NCBI GenBank assembly: GCA_038087015.1
Contig: JASBNA010000020.1
Span: forward strand, 434,001 to 498,000
DNA length: 64,000 nucleotides
Direction: 5' to 3'
Source of the DNA: Cerrena zonata
Taxonomy: Eukaryota > Basidiomycota > Agaricomycetes > Polyporales > Cerrenaceae
The notes under the pieces were generated by a model, which was not told the origin of the DNA, did no database searches, and saw only the letters and a program-made list of their open reading frames with translations. Below are positions 23,042-34,529 of this stretch, piece by piece (position 1 is the first letter of the stretch; every line of letters starts with the position of its first letter). Position numbers and translations under genes: made by a program.

Positions 23042-24709
23042 GGTGGTGGTATGGGGGGAAGAAGGGGTAAGGATGAGGGGGAAAGTTGAGAGGATAGAAA
23101 TCTGTGAGGTCAGCCATTTATGGCAGTCGGTCTTTGGTGTATAATGACGCATAGCGCGCCTTCCTTTTTGGGAAATGACCTCCACTGATTGAAAATGAAG
23201 CTGTATGCATATCGACAACGCATGCGCCACTTCAGGTTTCTCCGTTTCCTCTCTATGTTATTTTCTTATTGCAGCCTATCTCAAGCTGTGATCTGCGCTT
23301 TCTGCTCCCAATTCCCCCGTCACCCGTCTTCGCACCCACGTTTGCTGACATTGTACCCCGCCTTTCGCCTTTTGGATGCCCCCGTCGGCAGCGTTTTCCG
23401 CCAGCTTGATACGTTTACGCTGCTGATTTAGCCTAGCCCTTCGTTCCTGTCCAGACCTCGGCTATCCTGGCTCCAAACAAGCCTATGCATCATACAAATA
23501 GTCACAACATCCACCATCCATCTGTCCAACTCTCTCTGCGATGATTGTTCTCGTCCCTTGGCAATCGGTGTATCTTCGGACCGTTGTGTTGACCATTCGA
23601 AGTCTACAAATTACTTCTAAACGCTTGAGCGGAAACGGAATATCCCCCCGCGAAACATGATCCAACCGGATCCTAGTGATTCCAACGGAAAAGAGTATGA
23701 ATGTCCCACAGTGGGCAATACCAAATACGTCTTTCCCTTCAAACTTATCAAGCAATCCTCAAGTCTATCGCCTTATGTGGACCGTAACCCTTCTTATCCA
23801 TCCTTATCCTTCTTGGCCTTCTCTTTCTTATCTGATATCCTTAACTACAAATTCCTTGCCCGAGCTGTACGTCCCCGTTACACATAACCAGTAGCGGGCT
23901 TCCGCATGTGGACCTACCTTCCCTATCGTCTTACATCTGGGGTACGTTTGTTTGCTTGCTTCTTCTAGCTTCTTGTCGGTATTTCTCACCGTCGTTACTT
24001 CTTGATTGTCAAGACTGCCATCTCTATGTGTCAACAAGACCGACTCCGGCTGCTACCATGGACATCTCCGTTGCAACGTCGTGCACATCCTGATTATAAT
24101 ACCGGGTATTAACAATATTGTCGCCTCATACCAGGTGGTTTGCACCCGGGTCACCATGTAATCCCAAAGGACCTGCATAATACGCCTATCGACTCGGACT
24201 TCCTGACCGCTCGGTGATTCTCAAACCTGGTGCCTTTCTTCCATCGCTTTGCTTCCCGACCAACGGGGCAAACTACGTCTTCAGTCACCCTATGCAAAAA
24301 TCACCACTGTTATCCATATCGCGACACTTCCGCAAATCATGCTGACTATCTCACTTCCCCGCATCCTGTCTGTCCTTCTCTACGACAGTTCTGATCGGTT
24401 GAAATTCCAGATACAACAGAAAGAAGGCTACCCGTGACGCACGTACATCGACCACAGCCAATTTCGGTCTCGCAGATCATACTTAGGTGTTCTCAATACA
24501 CAGATAGAGTTCGCACGTGTAGCCTAGCTTGGCAGCTCTCCCGCGATATACTTTTCTTGCCCATGGTGCTCCTTTTTCAAACGAAATTTGATAAATGACG
24601 TCGACTTTCAATTCTCCGATCTGGTATCTCAAATAATACATCGTAGTACTCCAGCAATGACATCACCCCAATGAGCCAACTTCTCCGCTCTCAATTGATA
24701 CTGAAGCAT
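23042..24709. other. 1.7 kb without a recognised gene
   Basis: This is the upstream region of TPS2 and the downstream region of pseudokinase 2. Short frames (23657-23887, 23908-24093, 24249-24437 on plus) have no recognisable domain and no convincing splice series. Long pyrimidine-rich tracts near 23240-23480 on the plus strand may reflect the TPS2 promoter. Confidence 0.4.
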
Positions 24710-26059
24710 TTATCGGCGACCTAACGTAGCCATGGTAGGTCTGCGATAAGGATCGGACGTCCAAACACTGTTTCACCAAGTGCCAACACTCATCGGGCAT
24801 CGTTTCTGGTCGATCGGGACGCTCGCCATTCATCATCTGTCTACATGCCTCTGTACATATGACCTGAGGGAATGGAACATTACCTGTGAATATCTAAAAA
24901 AACGTTTGGATTAGTTATCTTGACGTTAGTAGGTGAACTCACCTCAATGCACACTAGTCCGAACGAAAACACATCAGAGGAAGGCGAACGATTGGCTCCT
25001 TTTAGAACCTCTGGTGCCATCCATCTTATGCCCAAATATTTCCCCTGTATGCGATGTTCACTCCAGTACTTGGTAAACGAACTCATCTCTAGATCTGTTA
25101 GCTGCGCCACGCCGTCGTCTGAAATGAGGATCTTTTCCTGTTCATGCCCGTCAAGTGGCAATCAATTAGAGACTCAGCGAAGAACATACGCTTCTCAAAT
25201 TTCCATGGAATCTGTGGTTTTTGTGTAGGAACAAAAGCCCATTGGCGATGTCAGACATCTGCAAATAGTAAGTGGGCGTTTAGTGTGTGGCGTATAAAAA
25301 CGACTTACCCATTTCATCCGTTGACTGGTATCAGGTTCAGGACTGGCATTGTTGATATAGTATCGTATATTTCCCCGTTCACGCCACGGAATCACATACG
25401 CAGCCCCAGCCAGCCCGATGATCCCATGTAGCGGTAGGATATTTTGATGCCGGAGTTGTCGCCACTGTAAACAAGCTACAAAAATGTCCTATTGACAAAT
25501 AAGATATTGTTCTAGTTTAACATCTGAGCACTTACATGTCGTACAGCCTCCTTCTCTTCCGGACTCAGTCCCCAATCTGAAGTATAGGTACGGACGCGTT
25601 TGACTGCAACCTTATTTCCTCGATATCGGTTCAAGAAGATATCTGTGTGACTGCCTCCTCGACGTGGGATCGAGAACGGCTTGACTTTGATTGGGAGTTT
25701 GAAAGAAGTGGGAAGTTTCCTGGATTGTTGTGATAGTTTGACCGCAGTGGCTAGCATGATAGCGCCACTTGATATTGCATCCCCGTCTCCTGTTATAGCG
25801 AGAGGATTATCATCCAGAAACTATGTTTTATGGAATCAGCGATTGCTTGGGATGGCTACAGACCAAAAGCATGAACAGTTACCTTTTGGATAACGTCAAG
25901 AGCTCGCTGAGCAGTGATCCCTTCTAGGTATTCAGTTTCGCTCGCCACATTATCGTTCCCGGTTCCTTTCGATGTTCTGAATGTATGTATGGTTAGCAAA
26001 GAATGTAACATGCCGACTATTGAAGTCAAGAGCCGTAGCCCTGCTTTCCGAGTCTGCAT
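24710..26059 (-). pseudogene. TKL-like pseudokinase, paralogue 2, with a +1 shift near the 3' end
   Basis: ATG at 26059-26057 begins MQTRKAGLRLLTS, then EYLEGITAQRALDVIQK. After an intron come FLDDNPLAITGDGD..., KLSQQSRKLPTSFKLPIKV and the lysine strand NRYRGNKVAVKRVR. The next exon is DIFVACLQWRQLRHQNILPL with PWRERGNIRYYINN, then MSDIANGLLFLHKNHRFHGN (catalytic Asp replaced by Asn). Then EKILISDDGVAQLTDLEMSS (DFG replaced by DLE), IRWMAPEVLKGANRSPSSDV, FSFGLVCIE and IFTGNVPFPQVICTEACRQM. Near 24757 the frame VKQCLD must move by one base to give SDPYRRPTMATLGRR and TAA at 24710; without the shift the protein ends in unrelated residues. Without HRD and DFG it should not phosphorylate. It could be a pseudogene, or a pseudokinase carrying a sequence error. 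Confidence 0.7.
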
Positions 26060-26464
26060 TGCTAACGTCTATACAGTTCAGCAAATTGAACGTTAGAGGC
26101 GTTCGTTACTTGGAAGAAGTCAGAATCCTCACCGAGAGTGTGGGCATCTGAGGTTCTCGGAGTCGTCAGCCTGCTGAGCCTTTGGTAGGTGAAGAGTGAT
26201 TTCTTCTTGGACGTGAGTATGGTCAGAAACAAAAGTCAAGGTAGGTATGACAGGCGCCTTCAGCGTCATACTAGAGGATGTGGCGTTCAATTGTACGCAG
26301 CATCAAAGTACTGTAGTTGTATGGATGAGTCATATGAAAGTACAATAGAAACACCTAGATCTTTAGATTCAGGGACTATGATGTGACTGATGACATGTTG
26401 GTCGTAATCGTAACATGGATGGTGACAGATACCAGGGATCCCTGTAACAATAACAAGGCACTAC
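26060..26464. other. Spacer between two tandem pseudokinase genes
   Basis: These 405 bases lie between the start of paralogue 2 and the end of paralogue 3, both on the minus strand. One short frame (26189-26386, plus) has no recognisable content. It should contain the promoter of paralogue 2. Confidence 0.4.
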
Positions 26465-27947
26465 TTACTTCGACGACATGGCAAGATTAGAGTCCATTCC
26501 ATGCAAAACGGTCACAATATGGGACATAGGACGGTCGCTCCCTAGGATCGAAATCCATACAACTCTTCATTAGTCCCCAAAGTTCATTGGACATTGTTGT
26601 TGGTTGATCAGGCTGTCCAGCCACGTAATATCCTGAGTACTACAATGGTATGGGTAAGGTCTGGAAATGGGACCTGGGCCGTGAAGATCTAATGCGATGT
26701 TGAATTATCACCAAAAAGAGGGATGCAGAGTGGGAGCTTACCTCGATACATAACAATGCGAATGAGAATACATCGGAGGATGCTTTTACCTCTGACCCCT
26801 CAAAGATTTCTGGTGCTACCCATCTAAAGCCAGGATCTTTTTCAGGAGTTCTCCAGCCAGCCCGTTGTTCTTGAAAGGAGAATGTTGTCACATCTGTAAG
26901 CTGCGCCACTCCTTCATCAGATACAAGAACTCTCTCCTAAACGAGGTCAATCTGACAGCTAAGAATCAAATCATAATATTTACGTACTCCTCGTAGGCCT
27001 CCATGGAATATACCGTTCTTATGTAGATACGCAAGTCCACTAGCTACCTCCGAAATCTGAAAAGCAATCGTCAATATAATTAGAAAGGTAGATAAAGTGC
27101 GAACGAAATGACCCAGGTAAATCGCTGTCCTACGTTTGATTCAACATCGTTTCGTTGTAGATAGTTCCTAATATTCCCCCGTTCGAACCAAGGGAGCACG
27201 AGCGTGGGTAGACTCGATCCCTCAGCCAGGCCGTACAGTGGTACAACATTGGGATGACTGAGGCATTCCCATCGTAAGCAAGCAACATAGAAGTCCTGCG
27301 TGATGGGTAAGGAAATGGATCAATAATCAACGAGCCATTGTAGAGGGTACGCACACGTTTTCCGTCATCCGTAAGTTCCCATATACCATGGAGACGAAGT
27401 TGTTTGAGGGCGACTCGTTTCTCCTGGTACTCACTCAGGTAAACACAGCTACAGGTCCCGTCTCGTAATGGTACCTCGTCGAAGGGCCCCGGCACATCAA
27501 TTTTAAAGAATAGAGAGGAAGGCACCTTCTTCGAATTCTGGGACAGTTGTATCATGATATTACAGAGCCGCTCGTTATCTAAGATTGAAAACTCGAAGTT
27601 GTTCTTCGTCGCCGAAGGTTCAAGGGGTCGATTTAGAATCTATCCAGAAACACGGTCGTTTCAATCGAAGGTTATACGAAAGCGGGGATCATCACCTCTC
27701 GAATGGCATCAAGGGCTCGTTGAGCATCATCTCCTTCCAAATGTTCGATTTCGCTGATAGAAGTGATGTCACCTGCAGCCGCGTTGACTATAGTTTGTAC
27801 TAGCTGTGCATGTTTTCTATGAAGAAAGAATGAAGATCCCGATAACCGTGCGGTCTGGATAAGCATCAATATTGAACAATACATGTGTTGGTTGACACTC
27901 ACAGCTGATGCAAGGGTTTTTGCTCTCGTCGATATCTTCCTTAGCAT
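26465..27947 (-). pseudogene. TKL-like pseudokinase, paralogue 3, with a +1 shift near the 3' end
   Basis: ATG at 27947-27945 gives MLRKISTRAKTLASA, an intron, then KHAQLVQTIVNAAAGD and EHLEGDDAQRALDAIRE. Later exons carry IQLSQNSKKVPSSLFFKIDV, the lysine strand SEYQEKRVALKQLRL, DFYVACLRWECLSHPNVVPL, PWFERGNIRNYLQR and ISEVASGLAYLHKNGIFHGG (catalytic Asp replaced by Gly). They also carry ERVLVSDEGVAQLTDVTTFS (DFG replaced by DVT), RWVAPEIFEGSEVKASSDVF, SFALLCIE and IFTAQVPFP. The end reads MKSCMDFDPRERPS; one extra base near 26533 then separates this from MSHIVTVLHGMDSNLAMSSK, which ends at TAA 26465-26467. Unshifted, it ends about 13 residues later at 26487. The N-terminal helix before the kinase is shared with paralogues 1 and 2. 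Confidence 0.7.
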
Positions 27948-28565
27948 GGTCCCTACCTCTTGATTGAGCAAGGTTTCACGGGGCGATGGTACTCAAAGTC
28001 ACGGTAAGAAATTGGATGAAGCGCTAGCACCGACTGTGAAACTGCCGGTATGCACGTTGCCGGTGCCTGCCGGAGAGCCTTAAAGACCAACCACCATCTA
28101 ATTTGTGTCTACTGTATGAGGACTAGAACATGACTCTAAGAGAAGGAGGCCTGGGTCGGTTTAATCCGCTTGGCTGCAACTTCGACGTCCAATTTACTTC
28201 TTCAAGTTTGAATTGATATCCAAATTTGTCAATGGACGTCTAAAAAAGGCAATGCCTTTACTGAATTCACGCCAGTGGGGCATTTCAGGTTGTTCGCCAT
28301 CGCGATCGTTCTCAACTTCTAGTGGATGATAGTAGCAGAGCCTCTGAATGAAATGCATTGAAATAATAATTTAAGGTGTCTATATAAAACCCGACACGAA
28401 ACCTAGTCATTTCAGTTTCTATGCGCATCAAGCTGGTTGATACACAACGCTCGTGGTCGCATGTGTATTCCATTTTAACCTAGCACGAGCCTCTATACAC
28501 CCGAACTAAGGCGGCTTGCGGGCTTGACATTGGGATTTCCATCGCTCAGGTTTACCTAGAGGATA
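27948..28565. other. Upstream region of pseudokinase 3; no gene seen
   Basis: These 618 bases lie between the pseudokinase start and the 3' end of the DUF6534-type gene. No open frame of note or recognisable RNA gene is seen. Confidence 0.45.
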
Positions 28566-30424
28566 TCATTTGAAAATACATATGATCATGTAATGGCTGT
28601 CACGTACATTTGATTCCTGAGCTGCGGTGGTGCCTGGGGTAGCCTGTATGGTGTTGAGTCAGCTTAAATGATAATGGAAATCGATTTGTGAAAGACGAAC
28701 ATGGCAGAGCTCAATGGAAGTTGCAATAGTATGCCCATGTATGGAAACGCCCCCGAATGTGATCACTTCACCTTGCTTGTTACGGAGAAGTTGACGAGCG
28801 TTCAAGCTATGCAGGAAATCCAGTACAACTTCAAAACAGTGCAAGGAAGACAACTCACGCTCCAAAAAAGGCATTGGGTAGAACTACAAAGTATAAGCGG
28901 GTTACGTCGACGGCTGCAAGCCCGAATAACACACCTCTAGCATATAGCACGATGATGCCTGCCCATAACAGATTATTTGGGGCCACGAGAAACTGTAGAA
29001 AGTAATCAATATCAGTTTAGGGACTCTGTCTCATGACTTACGCAGATTAACATAGTAACTGATATTGCACTGCCAAGGTTTCAAAATGAGTCAATCAAGT
29101 AAATAAAAACGAACAAGATTCCCCTTACACCAACACGCCACCTGTGCTCACAAAGTAGAGCATGAGCCAACCAAGAATGCCTTGCGTCCTATACATTCGA
29201 GCTCAGTACCCATTATCATTAGGTTGGGTATGGAACTACTTTACTTTCTGAGTGTAGATTGTCGAGAATATAGATAATAGGCCATAGTTATGGCAATAAG
29301 CGCGTCTGTGCATATAATCAAAACTGTACAAGATGTCACGGATGGCTATGTAATCATTAATATACATATAGAATATGAATGTCAGGAAGCCTACCTTAAA
29401 ACCGCGCCCTGCTTGCAATGACGGCCAGGTTGAGAACCTTATCCTAAGATGTAGCAATGACTTGTATCAATTTTGAGAAAATCTGAAGGGACTTCGCAAG
29501 AAAATTACGTGTCGACGATGCAATCTACAAAATATCAACAAGTGAAGGGGTGATCAAACGAAATACCATACTAAGAAAGAGACCATGGCGGCCAGCAACC
29601 AACAAAGTCTAATATGTCATCAGTAGAGGACCATAGCTTGAAGCTCGTAATGGTACCGTTGTGACAACCAACGGACGGTTTTTGCTGACTATTATAAAGT
29701 TTGTTAGCAAGTGGATTGTGCTAACACAATACGGGCTTACAGATCCACATCCGATGTATGTAGAATCTGAGAACATCATAAGTTAACAACATTCATATAC
29801 CAGTGGAAACAAATATCGAGCGTACCCCTGAACAGATATTTCTGCGAAGAGCTATAGAAATACACCGTCAGATCAGAATTTTTACCGCAGCAGTCGAAAT
29901 ACGCACTCCAAGAATTACAGAAACCTGGAAATAGACATTCCATCAATTTCACGGTTTGATGACAAACATTTGATGCTAAACAACATACGGGGATACTCCT
30001 GAGCATATTTGTCGATTTGTGAGGGGGTTAATCCAATAAAGAGTGTCACTTACCAGTCTACCTCGAGCAGGAGGAACGGATCTCCAATTGCAAGGACTGA
30101 ATAGAAATATTGAGCACGTTGGGCAGATGCTGTATAGCCCGCATCGAACACTCTGTGCGCCCGCCGGTCTTAACAATCCTCCTTTAGAATGACACAGTTG
30201 AGCCTTACATGATATTTATTGCGAGGTATTTAATCCACCTCGGGTCGCGATCCCAGTTTTGAGTGTATACATAAAATTGTGCCACTGCGACGCCAAATAG
30301 TCTACCGATAGAGGTAAGTGAGTGGCAACTTGGCGGGATCGAATCAAGGGGACTCACATGTTTGAGATAGATATGGCTTCAACGAAGCCGCCAACGATTG
30401 AGGAGAAGGATGGAAATGTACTCA
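28566..30424 (-). CDS. Seven-helix membrane protein, DUF6534 type
   Basis: ATG at 30424 starts MSTFPSFSSIVGGFVEAISI. An intron is followed by LFGVAVAQFYVYTQNWDRDP with RWIKYLAINI, then VFDAGYTASAQRAQYFYSVL and AIGDPFLLLEVDW. Several short hydrophobic exons follow (29960-28980), each separated by introns of about 50 bases. The next-to-last exon reads FLHSLNARQLLRNKQGE, matching the family's conserved C-terminal SLNAR signature. The last exon begins ATPGTTAAQESN and ends at TGA 28566-28568. Many basidiomycetes have dozens of such predicted integral-membrane proteins; no biochemical role is established. The hydrophobic middle was not resolved exon by exon. I rate the family assignment moderate to good. 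Confidence 0.68.
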
Positions 30425-31623
30425 TTGGATGAGGATAGAGGTTTCAATACCACTAGAACCGGAGCTAAGTGCTTCGGAAGCCAACTCTTTATACCTTAGA
30501 ATCCTATAGAGTATAGTAAGCTCCATTAGTAACTAGAAGCCGTATAATTCGATATATGAACAGTCATAGACTATAAGGAGTACGTTGCAGCGTTCTTTAG
30601 GCGAGGAGATCCCTGAGTTGGCGATGATTATCATGATCCCCCTCTGTTTGACGTGCTCGAAATAAGTCTGCGTGTGAAATGCAGGTGGCCCTTGGGTTTA
30701 AGCCACCAATCAGGCGGATTAGAACACGAACCTGGCCTTCCTCTATTCAGAAAATGAGGGGGACAACAAGTTTCGTCGCATCCCCGACCGTTCAAATCAA
30801 GGATGCAGATTGGACCTTGCCCGTTTTCCCATAATGCAAGGGCAATCTGTAGTTTTGACAGATGGTTCCTGCTGACAAGTTCTCAAAGCTTTACGAAATA
30901 TAACACTATGTTCTTTGCTGCAATCCATTATTTGGAGGGCTGCATTCCACTACATCGCAAGCACGTGTAGCGTTTGACTGTATATGAACTTGTAGAGTAC
31001 CAGCACGGTAGCAGTATTCCTTAAGCTATGAGCTTCTGAAATGTGAGACGGAAAAGCTAGGATTGTCAGCGGGTGCTAGGATTAGTTGCTAGTTTGCCTG
31101 ATTAAGGATTGCGCTTGCCACTCTTCGGTTGGGCTCGCGAGGTGTCACCATGAATCCTAAACTGGAGTAATCAGAGTTTCTTCAAGGTGGCGTTTATCCA
31201 AACCTCAAACCAACCGTATCACATAGGTCGACGCAAGTGGCACTGGCAGGCTGACTTAGTATATGGCTTTAACGCGATCTTCAGTATGCTAGCATTCCGC
31301 GAACCTCGGCAGTATTCAAATATTCACCAGCAACATCGTTATTCTTGCTTCTGTGTTCAGGATTCTGGTGAATGAGGTGCATGTACCTGTTGAGCCCTAG
31401 TAAGTTTGAGTATCGGAAACACCTCCTGCTTTTTCCAGTCCACCCGTGAAAACCGGCGTGAGTGTGTGACCTCGGCCAACGCTTTCGGGAATACTGTTGC
31501 CGCGCACATGTTTATATATGGAGCAACCGTTATAACCGTACTGTAACGCAAACCCACCGTTACACTAGAACCATATCACGCTCCAGACTGTCATCACCTA
31601 CTTGAAAATTGAGGGTGTATACC
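30425..31623. other. 1.2 kb divergent intergenic region; no gene seen
   Basis: This lies between the diverging DUF6534-type gene and the aldehyde dehydrogenase, so it should contain both promoters. Small frames (31187-31375 plus, 31357-31557 minus) have no recognisable domain. Confidence 0.45.
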
Positions 31624-34034
31624 ATGACATTTGAAACCACCCCAATTGAAGATATTCCGAAGGTATCTATCTCTGCACTTCGACTTGGACAGGAAAGTAA
31701 CCATTCCGAATGACGTAGATACGAGAGGACCTCATCAAGGGGTTTGCGTCTGGGAAGACTAAGGATCTCAAATATCGCAGAGACCAGCTCATACACCTTG
31801 CTTACTTGTTGAAAGAGAATAGGGACAGATTCGTTGAGGCACTAGCCTCTGACCTTCACCGTCCTGTTCTAGAATCAGACTTGTAAGTCCTTTCGCGTTC
31901 TCTCTCAGAAAATGGTATTGTTAAACTCTGACGAGAACAGTCTCGATCTCAATGCTACCCTCTCTGAAATCAAAGAATGCTTCAACAATGTCAACAAATG
32001 GGCGAAACCCGAATCACCACCGTTCGCTTTGAATTGGTTCTTCATGAAGCCTCACACCAGAAAAGAGCCTAAGGGTGTCGTTCTTGTTATTGGCCCCTTC
32101 AATTTTCCCGTTTGGTGCCTCATAGGTCCTTGCGTGAGTTTCCCTTGCGTTCCTGTAGTGTCTTTTCCTCACACATTCAATCCTAGGCTTCTGCGATTGC
32201 TGCTGGCAATACGGTTGTTCTTAAACCGTCAGAAATGTGTCCTTCTGTAGCAAGTCTCATTGCAGAACTTGTCCCGAAGTATCTTGACCCTGATGTGGTC
32301 AGGGTAGTCAATGGAAGTATACCTGAGACTACGAAGGTAAAGCCCTAGCACATGTCGCTTTTCTCGCGTGCATCGCTTAAGTCTTATTTTAGCTTCTCGA
32401 ATACCAATGGGGACATGGTATGTTATAAGTTGGCAGAATTTGACGAGGTACTGAGTATTCTCTTAGTTTGCTACACCGGTAGTCAGCGAGTCGCCAAGAT
32501 TATTGGTGTCGCCGCTGCCAAAACCCTCTCGCCGGTGACGCTTGAGGTACGATATACCACTACTTATGATATTTTCTCCCTGACTGATTACTCTATATAG
32601 CTTGGTGGTAATATTTCCTGTTATCTTTACTTGTTCGTCATGAGTCTCACGAGTTTTGGCAGGTAAAAGTCCAGTAGTTATCGACAGCACGGCGGACCTC
32701 AAGACCGCGGCTCGGCGAATTTTGTGGGGAAAATGTGCCAATGCTGGCCAGGTGTGCCCCTTTTCAATGCACCCTTGAACCTATTTTCTGATCAGGTGCT
32801 CCAGATTTGCGTAGCTCCAGATTACGTTTTGGTTCTTCGCGAAGTCGAAGAAGCTTTCATTGCGGAGCTTACTGCGGTGTACGTCTTCGATTTCCCTCCT
32901 TACCCCGTATTGTGAAGTTAATTTTGGAATAGTTACGCTGAATACTTCCCGGGCGACCTTGCCAAATCAGATGGTTACTCTCGCATTGTTTCGCCTGTTC
33001 ATGCCGCACGTATTAAGAAGATGGTGGACGAAACCAAGGGAAAGATTATCCTTGGTGGTGAGATAGATGCTGAAGAACGATACATTGCTCCGACTATTGT
33101 GAGAGATGTCCCCAAAGACGATTCCCTGATGAGCGAGTGCGTTATATGGTGATACAATCTTGAAGCTTATCACTGACTCGGCTTGCCTGTTTAGAGAAAT
33201 CTTTGGGCCCGTTTTGCCGATTATTTCTGTTGGCTCGTTGGATGAAGCTATCGAGACCATTAATGGGGGGTGCGTTCGTGCTAATGTAGTGTCTTTGGAC
33301 GAGAGTTGCTTACATCGCTTGAAGGGACCACCCACTAGTTCTTTACGTCTTCACCAAGGACAAGAAGGTGAAGGAGAAGGGTACAGTCTCTTTCCGTCAC
33401 ATGTATCGATCATTCACTGACTCTTTCCACCAGTCTTTGCGGGGACACAAAGTGGCGCTGCAGTTGCAAACGATGTCCTAATTCACGTGGGAGGCAAGTC
33501 TCTCCTTTAATGTCTATGTGTCTTCTATTGACCTCTTCACAGCTTCCGGTTTGCCATTTGGTGGTATCGGCGGTAGTGGATGTGAGTAATGCAGTATGTT
33601 CGAATTAACCAAATAATCCTCAGCTCCCATCTAGCTGGCGCCACCACCGGAGTATGGGGATTCAACACGTTCTCGCATTTCAGAGCTTCCATCGACGTCC
33701 CTGGATGGTAATGTGTTATCTATTATTACTGAATCTGCTCTACTGACTTCATGCTTAGGATGGACGCCCTCGTTCTCAAAAACCGATTCCCACCCTATAC
33801 TGTGAGTCTCACCATCAGTTTACTACCGCATCTTCACTTCTCTGACACCCATACCCATATCATTAGGATACCAAAATGCGCACCTTGCGTCAATTGCAAG
33901 GAGATAAGCTCCCTCCTCGTCCAGGAACGAGCGCTGCACTCGCTGCCGCAAAACGCAGGTGGGGCTTTTGGACCCTCCTCGCCCTTCTGGGTGTCATAAG
34001 TGCATTGCTGAAGAAACGTTTGATAAAAAGTTAG
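31624..34034 (+). CDS. Aldehyde dehydrogenase, fatty-aldehyde (ALDH3/Hfd1) type, tail-anchored
   Basis: This NAD(P)-dependent enzyme oxidises aldehydes to acids. ATG at 31624 starts MTFETTPIEDIPK. A 53-base intron joins it to IREDLIKGFASGKTKDLKYR. Then follow FEALASDL-type text (here VEALASDLHRPVLESDL), NWFFMKPHTRKEPKGVVLVI, GPFNFPVWCLIGP, AAGNTVVLKPSEMCP and YTGSQRVAKIIGVAAAKTLS. The catalytic region is PVTLELGGKSPVVID (Glu base) and WGKCANAGQICVAPDYVLV (Cys nucleophile, created across a splice). Later come YIAPTIVRDVP, EIFGPVLPIISVGSLDEAI, FAGTQSGAAVANDVLIHVG, ASGLPFGGIGGSG and FNTFSHFRAS. The last exon adds a basic stretch and the hydrophobic helix WGFWTLLALLGVISALLKKR, then TAG at 34032-34034. 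A C-terminal anchor of this kind places animal ALDH3A2 and yeast Hfd1 on membranes. About twelve introns. Confidence 0.9.
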
Positions 34035-34529
34035 GTGATAGCGACCTTTCATTCTGTATCTGTGAAACGTACAAGCAACAAAGGGAAATATTGTATATAC
34101 CCATCGGTAAGATTGCGGATTTAGTTCTCTGGATCAGTGTGGTGTTCTACTGGCCTTCATATTTCTCTCTCTCTCTGTATATGTCTACCGACTACACTCT
34201 CACGTTCGTTCAGTTCTTTCTCATATTTATGTACCGTACTCTTTCGTAAATTCATGGAAACTCTGTGTTTCTTCTGGTACCACGATAATTCATGGATGAG
34301 TTTAAAGCGTATACCTTCGACTTAAACATGGAGTTTGTGACTGTGTAGATAAAAGGGCATTATACACTATAGTTACGGTTTCAATACAGTATCGCATCAA
34401 ATATAGGATTATGGCGTTACATATAAGGCGCGAAGTCAACGTGTCACTAAATATTGCTTCTTAACCTTAAACACCTTCCTTCAAATTTGGCATTTCGTAT
34501 CTTGACTGGTCTCAACACCTACAAGTGGT
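34035..34529. other. Spacer between ALDH and MFS genes; no gene seen
   Basis: These 495 AT-rich bases should contain the dehydrogenase terminator and the transporter promoter. Confidence 0.45.
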
